DNA from: Paragonimus westermani
Lineage: Eukaryota > Platyhelminthes > Trematoda > Plagiorchiida > Troglotrematidae
DNA length: 64,000 nucleotides
Direction: 5' to 3'
Assembly: GCA_008508345.1 (NCBI GenBank)
Contig: QNGE01003648.1
Location: 1-64,000, forward strand
Shown here piece after piece: positions 46,901-57,960 of this stretch. Each line of letters opens with the position of its first letter. The stretch's first letter is position 1. The notes beneath the pieces were generated by a model. The model had not been told where the DNA came from, ran no database searches, and saw only the letters and a list, made by a program, of their open reading frames with translations. The translations under genes and the position numbers were made by a program.

Positions 46901-47664
46901 AATATATAAGTGGAGGCATGGGGCCGTATGGGACTTGGAAATGTTTACGAGCAACGTGAGGGTGATGGAGACTACTCCAATAACTCAGATACAAAATGTA
47001 AATGGCAAGGCAAGGGAAGAAGATGGGTGACAAGTGGAGGAGACGATCGATTCAAAACTAAACAGATTAAATGATAAGCCGTTTAAATGGGGATATCGTG
47101 ATACAATGAAAATAACCGTCATGCAGGTTGCCCACATTGTAAAAGCGTCAAAGTGTCGGCGATTTGCGGTTGTGAGGCTCCAGCTTGAAACAGAACGACT
47201 GTTTAAAATCCTAGCTATCAAATCGAGACCGACAGTCAATAAGTATTTCGTTCCGCCCCCCTTGTAGACACAGTTGCCTGCGACTGATCTTAGAGACCTA
47301 AGTGTGTTATACACGGTTGCGTAAAATCACGGTGAGTTGTCTAGCTAAAGACCAAGTAGCTTGAGCCAAGAGTAAAGAAAAAGCATAACTTACGGAAATT
47401 CCGTTACGATCGAAATGGTTGTGTGCAAAGAAAACACTCGGCACAATCGGTATGGATTATCTGCCACGTTTCAAAGCGGCAAAGACATGATTTGACAACT
47501 GATGTGTCCATAATGTAAACTGAAATAACCTGGTATTTTGGTACAGCCAAGTGCTTTGCTACGGCCGTGTTTAGCTAAAACATTGACAATGGAATAGTTT
47601 GGCAAACTTGACCATAAGATAGGAAACCCATCACTTTGTGTAGGTCAGAAATGGACAGGCTCCG
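43901..47664. other. No recognisable gene
   Basis: The stretch just upstream of the Penelope remnant (43,931-44,113 minus) may belong to it but has no diagnostic motif. The rest holds short frames only. Confidence 0.4.
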
Positions 47665-48031
47665 TTGTGGACATTAAGCCGTTGTGGATCATCTGGTCCC
47701 AACAGATGTCCAATGAAAGCATGCAGCCTACAAGCAACCAAATGTTGTGTCGTAAGAACGTACGTATACCTGAGCAGGAAAAGGCACTATGAGTTAATGC
47801 TACGAAACAATCAAGAACATACGTGTTCTCTCATGCTCACATTTCAATCACAAAAGCGCTGCTTAGCGGACACCTATCAACTGCTGTGCGTGGAATGCGA
47901 ACGGCTAATACGGAACGCTGAAAGAATGGCAATCACAAGCACACGTTACGTGACACACCAGAAACATATAGAACCGAATGAGTGCGACTTCCGTAATTGC
48001 ACAAGTCTACTGATCAAAACACAGTCAACAG
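47665..48031 (+). CDS. Candidate host exon ending at a perfect donor
   Basis: An open frame on plus running into AACAG|GTAAGT at 48,031/48,032, a consensus 5' splice site, leaving the exon in phase 1. The frame upstream is open for about 120 codons; possible acceptors are the AGs near 47,702, 47,778 and 47,855. The last 60 residues (CLADTYQLLCVECERLIRNA and the Cys-containing tail NECDFRNC) look protein-like. I recognise no domain. It may be chance: a donor alone is weak evidence. Confidence 0.25.
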
Positions 48032-48136
48032 GTAAGTAGTTGACCAGAAAGCTTGATTAGCCAAGAATGCGTCGGCACCGGTTGGCAGAATCTCGTCTGA
48101 CGGTAATGACTGAGTTGATGACTCAGGTTGATGTTT

Positions 48137-48345
48137 CCGGTCTTCGGCTGCTTGCCTAGCTTGGCATTTGCATTGTGAACGTTTCATCACCAAACAAGGT
48201 GACATCATCAGTACATAAGATTTTAGGCGAACAGCGTTGAGCGCTCAACCCTATTCGCTAAAAACCTTATGTACTGATGTCGCCTCGTTTAGTGTTGAAA
48301 CGTTCACAATGCAAATGTCAAGCCAGGCGAACAACCGAAGACTGG
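48137..48345. repeat. 209-bp near-perfect palindrome
   Basis: Arms 48,137-48,231 and 48,254-48,345 are reverse complements with about 12% mismatch. The centre itself is a perfect 14-bp palindrome (GTTGAGCGCTCAAC, 48,236-48,249), so the whole 209 bp folds about one axis near 48,242. Both arms hold 'aaacgttcacaatgcaaatg' in opposite orientation. Cruciform potential is high. Origin is probably an inverted duplication of one short element. Confidence 0.9.
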
Positions 48346-49123
48346 AGAATCCCACCTGTCTGTGAAAAATGGTGAGAAAGAACCTGATATGAGCTGTATG
48401 ACACCCGGTACTACGAACTGAGCACAGGCAAAGCCCAGATAAGCATAGACGATCGTCAAAGTTGCGTGTAATTTCGTTCCGTTGCATCGGGTACATGAAA
48501 AACATGTTAACGCCGATTTTTTTTCAAGTTTGTGATATGTGGACATAGCTAAAATTCCAAAGAAACCGCTGCCAGCTCATGTATCAACAAGTGCGTTTAT
48601 GGGTGCCAGTTACTACTGAAGTGAATAACACAAGTACAACTTCCTTGGCCAAATGTGTCTGAATTCTAACGACTCTTTCAAGAGCTTTCACTGTACAATT
48701 GACAAGGGTATGAACTGCTGATGAGTTCTGACAGCAACGAAACCCGAATATGGTGATTTTTTTCAATGGGACTGGCTGGGACGCCTGTAAGAATGATTAG
48801 GTTGCAATCAACTGTGAGTGACGTTCAACGTACGTCAAACGAAATTCCGTGCACTACCATTCAACATACAAGTTGTGAACCGAAAAACATGAATTACCTC
48901 AGAATACTGGTGTTTCGGTCATGTTGTGATGGCAAGAGAGATCACAACAAAAATCTTGATTACAAGGCGGTTAGCTCTGAACGTAAGCCAAAGGAATTTG
49001 ACCAGATCGATAGAAATGAGAAAATGGAGGTGAGGGACGCGACAGGTGGGGATCGAGTGAGTACGATCCGGAATGTACCTAAGAATGGAATTTGAATGGA
49101 ATGAGATGAACAAAATTGTTTAC

Positions 49124-49501
49124 CTGTTGCAGTGGTTGAGTGGTTTGTAACGGAAAAACCGATTCGGTTGAATAATGGTCACGAGAGTAGGATGATCGAG
49201 TAGTCCAGGTTGGCTGAGCAACCGAAATCCATTCACAAGAATCGTAACGAAGCGGTTTCGAGTCTGTGCAAAGTGGAAGTGCACGAGTAGTAGTCAGACG
49301 TTCCAATGGATAGCATACATCCATTTCGTTGGAGAGCATGTTCGTCAGGGTAGGTTGACCTGTTGTGGAGTAGAGCATACTAGACGTACAAGCATCTCTA
49401 AAAGGTGAACGCGAACATATTTCATTCGAAGCCGGCAGATCCATGAGGCGCAGGTGAACAGGGAATGAACATTCTTCAAAACTACTTGACAGGGAGGTCA
49501 A
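49124..49501 (-). CDS. Candidate host exon, 126 codons, both borders consensus-like
   Basis: On the minus strand a pyrimidine-rich tract ends in CCATTTCAG at 49,502. The following 378 nt (exactly 126 codons, phase 0 at both ends) are open and end at CAACAG|GTAAAC (49,124/49,123). The peptide is Ser/Thr-rich with scattered Cys (PTLTNMLSNEMDVCYPLERL, CEWISVAQPTWTTRSSYSRD) and has no recognisable domain; it looks disordered. It is the best-supported host exon candidate in the window because acceptor, frame and donor agree, but no neighbouring exon was identified. Confidence 0.35.
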
Positions 49502-51008
49502 CTGAAATGGAGGTGGCCAGGGCAGAAAGGGGTAACACCATCAGTGAGGAAAACGGAGGACAAAACAAGTGGGATGAACTTTTCAACGAACTAGGGGTAG
49601 TTGCCCTAGATACTGAAGGTCAAAAGCATTATCGAGTAATACATGTTAAAAAACGAAGAATCCGTTCATGAGAACTGAGGTAGGCGTTTCGGTGCTGGAC
49701 AGTAGAGAAAAAAAAGGAAAGCAGTCAACGGAGCAACATATTGCCTGGAAAAGAGTTTCATCTTGTGTATGTTTGAAAATCTGAAAATCAACTGAACCAG
49801 TGGACGAAAAACAAACAATATGCATATCTTATCCGGATAATTCACACTGATTTCGTATTAACAAGAAATAACTCTCCTTGTTTAAGGCATACCCATTATT
49901 TCACGGGACATCAGTTGCTAGCTGCGCAAACGATTTTGGGCATTTCGGCCATGCGTAAAACTCAATGTATAATGTATGAAAACGAAAATGAGGAATGCTG
50001 GACACTTGGTTGTTGCGCAGTTCTTTGACGAAGCCTGACACAAACGCCCTTAATGCAATTCGCCGTGAACGTCAGTTGAACATCCGGCCTTCTAACATTA
50101 ATCCAGCCTTATGTAGCCAGGTTAATTTGCACGTTCTCGGTGGTGAGCCGTGGGAATTTAGGATGATCAGCCTAGTGGTAGATATCCACCCTTTGGGGGT
50201 ACAAAGGCGCAACTTATGGTAGTCAATAAAACATGGAAATCCAAGCGTACAATCTTAGTCCTGGTGAGCAAAAAACTGAGACCTTCGATGAACGGAAACG
50301 AGCACGGGGTTTCTTTGGCTGACTGGGGGTAGGTTTCAACCAGTGAGGGTATTGTATAAACGAACCAGTGAAGTATGACCATTGGAATGCCATATGAACT
50401 CCTCTCGAACGACACAAAACTGAACACACGGGCACAAATAAGAATGGTCATTGAAAACGTACAGCCTCTCGGTCTCGACAGCAGTGAGGCATTAGTATCA
50501 CAGCAGCAACATATCAGTAGTTGACAGCCATAAAAGATAAACAAGGGGAGACAGGCACTACTTAATTCGTAGACCCCACGTGCTACCTCAGACAGTCAAC
50601 GTGGTGTCTTACCTGCCCTGCGAACAAATAATTTAGTTGCTGGTATGAGTAAGATGACTTTACTAATTGTCCTTGGTTCACAAATAACTCAGCCAAAGAG
50701 CAACATACGCGCCAATTAACTAGATCAGAACCTAGCTCTATCGGCTTCTATGGCCCCAAACTTGATGATTCACGGGGATCCAAGCGTACAAGGTATACTC
50801 AATTTAGCAACTCTGAACACACTGGCAACCGCATTTATTATCCTACTTGAACCAATGAGGTCCCTGGTTCCAGTTCATCGACACGGTAAATGTTGATGGA
50901 TTTCGTTTATATCCATCAGCCGCACACATAGTCATTGATTGTATGTAACAAGAGCAAGACGGGAGCAACCAGCAAACATGTCACAGACCAATGAAATCAG
51001 GACCAATC
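49502..51008. other. No recognisable gene
   Basis: Would be intron if the exon at 49,124-49,501 is real. Contains a 125-codon minus frame (50,544-50,167) without recognisable motif. Confidence 0.4.
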
Positions 51009-51732
51009 TCATGACAACGACACTGTGTAAGCACCTTTTGCGTACTGATGAGCAGCGGGTAGTGACTGATTAGCAGTCTTATTCAGATGTCCACTAGGTA
51101 ACGATAGAGTAAACGGTGTTACCGGGTCAACCAAGCGACTTGTGTACAAAATGTACCTAACTATCCGAAAGGCCACGTTCCAGCTTGCCAGTTGAGCTGC
51201 TAGCGCCTGTTGCGTCATGGCGTTCGATAACTGTTCACGGATGTGTACTACCAGATGTCGTGAATTCCAGTCCGTCTTATATGTGAACTGATAAATTAGA
51301 CGAGGCAGAATGGTCTGCTGGATCACGGTCGAAAGACGATTGAAAGAGAATACTGTGTGTGGAGAACAGCAATCGAATTTCAGTTGAGCAAGTACCATTC
51401 GAAGCCTACTGTGGCTTTCTTTGTGCATCCGCTGAAAGCTAAATTCAACCAAGTGTTCTTTAAGACAGTTTCGATCGGTAGTTCAGCCACCTGTCGCTTG
51501 AACTGAATCTTCGCAAACTTTCCCTGATAACCACTGACCAGTGGAGTTTTTCCCGTTCTTCCTTCCTACTGTTTTTATTGCCGGTACACGGTTGTCTGAC
51601 CCTATCAAACAGGGTTTGCACTAAGCAGCATTTGTACGCCATAAGTGCAAACAATGAAAATTGGACGGACGAGTCACTGTGTCGCCTTACGATACACAGT
51701 CCGTCGTAGTGCGCTGTCTTGACATCGACCAA
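51009..51732 (-). pseudogene. Second Penelope-like retroelement remnant
   Basis: On minus, 51,732-51,460 carries YKCCLVQTLFDRVRQPC and EKLHWSVVIRESLRRF, the pattern of the post-catalytic RT region. The following frame 51,452-51,009 has LKFDCCSPHTVFSFNRLSTV, LPRLIYQFTYKTDWNSRHLV, VHIREQL and IVRYILYTSRLVDP. These parallel the run-up to and the body of the GIY-YIG domain in Penelope-like proteins (LIYQF-C-C-x-YIGRT-R-L...REHL). The GIY-YIG core itself is eroded: YIGR is no longer readable. It differs strongly from the copy at 43 kb, so it is a separate lineage. Only the RT end and nuclease start are visible. Confidence 0.65.
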
Positions 51733-52231
51733 TTAAAATGCCCTCAACTTCCTGTTCACACGAAACTGTCAAATTTGGGTGGGAAGATTTTTAGAAGTGT
51801 TTATAGGGTTGGTTGAAACGAGTCTCATCACCATAAACTAATAAAGCGTAAACATACCATTTACAGAGCGCTATATTTCACCAGATTCAAAATTCGTCCC
51901 TCAACCATCCTTAGGAAAAGGTCAGCTAGCGTTGTGCCCAATGCCACACAATCAATTTGTTTGTAAGCGATAGCAATAGAATTAAATCGAATATTGTCGA
52001 GGCATAAAAAGACCCAATTTCGAACGTAATCAGCAGGAACAAACAATGGTAAGTTCTGGAGAGAAACAAATATGTAGAGTTAACATTCTCACAGAAGGGT
52101 AGAAATGTTATGCCAAGCCATCACCTACTCACTCAGCATCGACAACCTACCTGGCATAGCAGACAGTTCAACATCTTCATAGACAACAATGAATCTCGCT
52201 GACGTTTAACTGCCATACAACCATTAAGAAA

Positions 52232-52465
52232 AAGTCAAGCTCTGGACAGGAAGAGAATAAATGGAATGGAGGGGACCTAACTGTCCAAAATAACTATCCA
52301 TACTCAAGCATTGAACATCTGGTTGCCTACACCTTGCTAACAAACAACCGAGCTATCAGTAAAAATAAGGCGTCATCCACAAGATAGCTTCCTTTAGGCT
52401 TTCAATGTCCCGAGTCAGCAGATGCTCATACTTCATAGACAACTCGGTCAAACAAAAGCAAAATT
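52232..52465 (-). repeat. Dispersed repeat family R4, copy 2
   Basis: The reverse complement matches 32,855-33,075. It lacks the long inverted arms that flank the first copy. Confidence 0.75.
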
Positions 52466-52469
52466 AAAG

Positions 52470-52991
52470 TCACTGAGCCCGACTAGCCGCCATCTCACCT
52501 AACATATCCAGCCACCAAACCTGTGAGCCGCGAGGCCTCCAGTTCGGAAGGTGAACCTTACGTACAGTGACCGGGTCTTTGGTGAACAGCTTCATTTCAT
52601 CACGGCAGGTCATCATCTGTCTACCTACCACCTTGCGCCAGTCGTCCACAGCATCGGCAGAGTGCTTGGTATGGCTGACGACTAGTTGAGATCCTGAGTA
52701 CACGGCCTAACCGTCCACGTCTGTGTAAACCTGTAGACTGAACAAAAGAACTTGCTTGACCAATGCCATCAAATACTTGCCTTGTGTGCTCATCGTTGCT
52801 AACCCACTGGCGCTTTTCCGTGAGTGCGGTTCATCGCTCAAACAACTGAAGGCAGCTCGCATTTCCCCAGCTTCAGCGGTCCTGTTTTGAAGCCGTGTAG
52901 TATTACAGTTCACATACCGTCGTCTTGCACACACAATCGTAAAGAAACAGGAAGAGCCCTTTGTGCCACCAGAGATGGCAAGATTAACCAA
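52470..52991 (-). pseudogene. Unrecognised 174-codon frame with one in-frame stop
   Basis: On minus, the frames 52,991-52,707 and 52,703-52,470 are in the same phase and separated only by a TAG at 52,709-52,707, so together they give a 174-codon stretch. The second half (DDWRKVVGRQMMTCRDEMKL, VRKVHLPNWRPRGSQVWWLD) has a composition like real protein, rich in Trp, Arg and Lys. I recognise no family. It directly abuts R4 copy 2, so it may be the coding part of the same repeat family. It could also be chance. Confidence 0.3.
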
Positions 52992-55900
52992 GGTCGCCTC
53001 AGCTACGGTGCCAGGTTCCCTCGATCACCTCTTACGCATTCGTCACTCCTAAGATGCACGAACACGTCAAGGAGCTCCATGAAAGCATTACTCAATATTA
53101 AACTTATATAACCACTGAATTCTTATGGTAGCATTTTGACTTCCGAGGTTGCAAAGTGCGCCCCAAAATAACCCAAGCGGTAAGAAATATCGGTTAGAAA
53201 ATCGTCACTAACACCTTGTCGTCGGCATAAGCTAGACCACTAAGCACTCGGCAAGTGGAATTTCTACATCAGTATTCTGTGAGTACAGCGGTCAGTCCTT
53301 CATCATTTTACCTACCACAGAAATTGATCAAAAGAGCCATGGTTGGACAGGTCAAGCGTGCGTCTGAGGTGGATTATGAAAATATAGTGTTTACAACATG
53401 CTCACACACCTGTTGGGTGCATTCATACCTTCGAAAGAGTTTGAAAATGCACAAAGATCCACTGAATCGAACACAACTTTCTGATCGAGAATGACAACAG
53501 CCAGCCAAGACAACGAACACGGTGCTGCCTGCTGCCCCAGAAGCTTGAATCAAGAAGAGTTACGTATACAAGTAATCGATGTAAGTCCGTCGGTCGACTG
53601 ATCCTTCTGGTTCCGCGGCTAAATTTCTCCGAACTACTTGTTTTTTTCGAATGCGGGAATTGTCATCCACTGGCTTAATTCAACGTAACACAGCTAGCTG
53701 ACGGCACTAAATAAAACGGCCGGATCAAATGCTTTGCCACTTTCTTTGAGAGATGCTGACTGAAAGCGAACTAGATCAACAGCCTTACTACGGTTGAAAG
53801 CGGAATTGCTATCATATAGAAAGCCTTAAGTTGATAGAAAACGACGAGTCTTTACAAGCACGCGACGGTAATGCAACAGAAATGACAAACCAGTTACACT
53901 GTTTAACAAACTGTTCGTTTAACTTGTTAAAGTTCAACAATTAACATCAGATGTACCATCTGGGTCACCGGTAGTTTCGCGGACAAGCTTCCAATCGACG
54001 GCATTCATAATCTGGAGAGGTCTCCTAGCATCCGCCCGCGCAAAGGCGGTCTCCATTATACACAGTTAGCCAAACTTTTTTCCACAAGCAATCAGGCTAA
54101 TTTCGAGCAGCTTAGAAATGGTTCACCTACCAGAGCGTCGTCACAGTAGTGCTCAATACGCGTCCGTAAAAAATGTGGAATTGACTCGAAGGAGTTTCAA
54201 CACATAATCCACTTTTGAAGTGACGTTCTCAGCCGTCGATAATAAATCAACTGGAATTTGAAGCCAGTTGACACCCCAAAACACGACATGGATGAAACGG
54301 TAGCTCACTTTTCTTACACACAGCTCTGTTCACCTTAAGTAGTTCTAACCAAGTGTGAACAGTATTCACCAGTCGCGTTACTTACGTACCTTAATTTACG
54401 GATACCCCTCAGATACTTGAGTTTACCCTCGTGCAACTTACAACCACAAAAGCATGCAATACTGCAGACATCCACTGACCGTCTTGCGTCTGGGGCCTAC
54501 ACCAACGAAGGAGCCCATATGAGTCTACGCGACACCCAGTACTATTCCGTACTGCTTTTGGAATGTATTGCGATTGGCGATCCGAGAAAAATCTTCCTAT
54601 GCTACCGTCTTTAAGTGCATCAATCGTCATATTCATGACAGCCATGAGCTAGACCATCAGGTACTGTGACTCGAGCCGCCGTTCACTTCAACAGTGACGT
54701 CACATATCTCAGAAGAAGAAATGTTACTGCTACTAATAATACCACTAACAATGATACTAACACATACGAAGTGGAGGGACTAGAAACGGTGTGAATGCAG
54801 GTACACCATTGATTGCGGCACACCAGTATCTCGAATAGCGCCTCTAACCAGCGATTTGTCAGCTAGACGAGAACTACTCACTTTATTCAGTGACCTTCAA
54901 ATGGCCTCCAAATTTCACATCCACTTTGTTGCTTGACCACCACGCGGTTTTACTTAATTATTGATTATCTCAGTATACAATGCTCAGTACGGTAAACGCA
55001 CAGCTAGCATATGGAGTACGTGCAACGTGATTACTTGATCAATTGATCGTGCACCTTGAACGGACAGGAATACGTGCAGACGAACGGTCGTATTGCTCAC
55101 GCCATCAGTCCACTAAATGTGTACCAACTGTCCGGGAAAACAACGGTCAAATTCAACAGGTTTTTTTATCACTTTCGCCGTCAATAGGCCATGCTTCTGA
55201 ACCACAAAGCAGAGCGGAACGCATACAAACATTAAATTACCCTTTTTTCAGCGAGAACTGAACATCTACTTGATACCACAGGTAACAGGTTGCCGAAGGT
55301 AACTGATACCTTTGCTATTCGACAGGGAAGATCGCAGTATTCAATGTCCATTCGCATCCGCAGCTCTCCTATTTGGTTTTATTCCATTCGGTTTGTTCCT
55401 TACGTTCCTTCAACAGTAGTTCATTTGTACGTAAGGTCCACCGAGACCGATATGGCTTAAGCAAACGCACCAGCCATTCAGGCCCAGGGCTGTTTATGGA
55501 CAGAAAGGGACACGTTCTGGGTATGGCTGCACTGATTACGCCACAACCAATCAGGTGCCCCATTACGGTCGTCCACATGGAAGATCAACTACTGTTCTGT
55601 TAGACATCAAGAGGTTTCTGATTCGAGTGGCAAGGCTGTAAAATAGAGTGCATCTGGGAAATACAGTAACATCCTTACAGCAAGCCATCATCGGACCTAG
55701 CGTTTGGTGAAGTGGCGGGAGTCTACCGATTACATTACGTGTGGTGCGACTAGGTTGTTCAGCGTAATTTCACGCATTCGATTTTGTACTGTATGATGGC
55801 GGGAAACGCCCTGATCGTCGGCGAATGCAAGACTGAGCAAATGCATCGGATATAAAAGTTGTACAACCTAGATATGAACGACGATGCTAATCGAGACTAT

Positions 55901-57633
55901 ACGGAGGCGTTCTACACCCTCAAACCTGTCCAGCCAACTTTCACCATAATTTTCAGGTGTCAGGTGCCCGTGGCTAAAATAGCTCGAGCTGCCGCTGGTC
56001 CTGACAATGTTCCATGAGTTTGCAGAACAATAAGCAGGCCAAAATATATAGCCAGGAAAAATAACAGAAACAATTAAGTGTCACGAGAGAGAAGAGACAA
56101 CAAGATTGTGGATACACATTCGCCACTGACTGCGACAAAATGCCATGTCACAAAGTACTTGCAATCAGCGGTGTGGATGATCGCGAACTTTTTGGCCAGC
56201 TGAGCGACACCCACCAAACTTGCCGAGTGGATTGGTCAAGGTTTTCACAGCCCGTGACCACGTCATCGCTTAGCCGCCCTGTGGTTCCTCTCAACCATCG
56301 GTAGCCACACTGAGTAATGTGCGGTGAGCCAGACACTCCGTCGGCATACGGTGTGCATGACCCAACCAGCAAAGAATGCGTTTTCATTATCTCGGCTATC
56401 AGTAGCGAACTTGCATATTTCTCCAACACGCATCGACGGATAATCGCGCTGTTTACAGTCAACCCTATTGGTGATTTTCGCAATAAGAGTATGTATGTTG
56501 TGGTCTCAGATCAACACGCGACCAACCTTAAACAGTCGAAAAACCAACAACAAGACGGAAAAGAGCGAAGAAGTTTTAGGAAACCAACAGTTAGGAATGA
56601 CGACTACCAACTTGGCCGTAACATCAGAACAAAGTGGTTCTAAAGCGCGGAGGGAATGCAACGTCAAGTAGCCAGGACTCCAGTAAAATGAGAAATACGT
56701 CTCTAGTTGCTCTGGAAAATCACACAGAACCTTTATTGTGTCCAGTTTGGAGTAGGTGTTTTGCTACGGAGATAGCTAGACATCGCCCATCAACATCTAC
56801 CAACAACTATGGGCTTCTACTCGTATTCAAAACCAGTTTGAAACACGTTCCTTTGCACCAGTAGTTCAGCTGTCGGGTTTTCCTCTTTATGTTACACAAA
56901 CTGCAGCCACACGAACATTTGTGGAAACAATGAGATGTGAAAGATCAATCTACTCATGATCGGAAAGACAGGTATAGATTCAGTATGCTGCGCCATGCAA
57001 ACACCTAAAATACTGAGTTACCTATAGTGCAGATATCAGACGTCTCTTGGTCGCCACTGTCAGTCACCGATAACTGGGAGCTTCAAGTAGACTATCCTAG
57101 TGGATACTGTTTTTACCACAATTTTGGGTAGGGTACAAGTGTTCTATCTTTTTACGAAACAGTAACAGGTAACTGCTGGTTCGCTCTGTCAGATCACTTA
57201 TTTATGATGCTGTGCTATCCTCGGTGCAATAAATTTAATACCCTACGAAAAAGTATGTTAATAAGGCCCCTAGTATTGTACACGACAGAAGCCCCCCCGC
57301 CGAAGTGAACGAAATGCTCCGTCCGCGCGAGCTTGCACTATAGATCTATCGATTGCGCATTTAGTCCGTGAGTAGTTGTAGATCAACTATGGGTTAGGGA
57401 ATCCATTATTTTGTTCAAAACCGCCTCATTTCTCGAGGAAACGATTTCATCTAATCGGAATGAGCGGATATGACGTGAACAGTTGAGAGATGATAGCTTT
57501 TTTTTTTTACCTGTTCGACTTTTAGTCTGATAGACTCATTGGTGGTTTGTGACCTTAACTACTATTTTTTGCAACTTTCCTTCGGTTTTCTTATTTGAGG
57601 ATGTTTGTAGGTCGCTATGCCTCATATAAATAC
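52992..57633. other. No recognisable gene
   Basis: Short opposing frames. A plus frame over 56,070-56,303 (CHKVLAISGVDDRELFGQLS...) followed by another at 56,317-56,643 reads somewhat protein-like, but no splice signals support joining them. Confidence 0.4.
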
Positions 57634-57960
57634 CTTGTAAGTCGTATTGGGGCATATGTTGTTGGAGCGGACCAAAGTTGCTTTTTGCACCCGTCTTGGG
57701 GACAATTAACGTAGACAGCAGCGTTATTTTCGGGGTCAAGATTTTCCGTGTTAATTAATACGAAGAGAATTCGACTTCTAACAAGCGCATTACTATACCA
57801 TGGACGAACCAGCGTATTCTTCCTAGGATTTACACCATTAGAGACAGAAGAGAAACGGTCTCTCATTCTTCTCCGAGGAGCACCGCTTGAGGACGTGATT
57901 GATTCAAATCCAGAAATCCGCTCAGATAAATAGTTTGCCTTGCTGTGGGTGGCATGAAAC
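57634..57960 (-). CDS. Candidate host exon, symmetrical phase 2
   Basis: On minus, GTACTCTTTCAG (acceptor) precedes 57,960, and ACAAG|GTATTT (donor) follows 57,634. The 327 nt between are open and start and end in phase 2, so the exon would be a multiple of three. The peptide includes RISGFESITSSSGAPRRRMR and NNAAVYVNCPQDGCKKQLW. No domain recognised. The donor is less than ideal. Confidence 0.3.

Noticed and set aside
48705..48765. CTGATGA-GTT...AAC-GAAA motif on plus
   Set aside because: Stem II and both core boxes fit, but no stem I or cleavage site pairing could be found.
55369..55603. Overlapping ~70-codon frames open on both strands
   Set aside because: No motif, no splice support, and both strands equally open.
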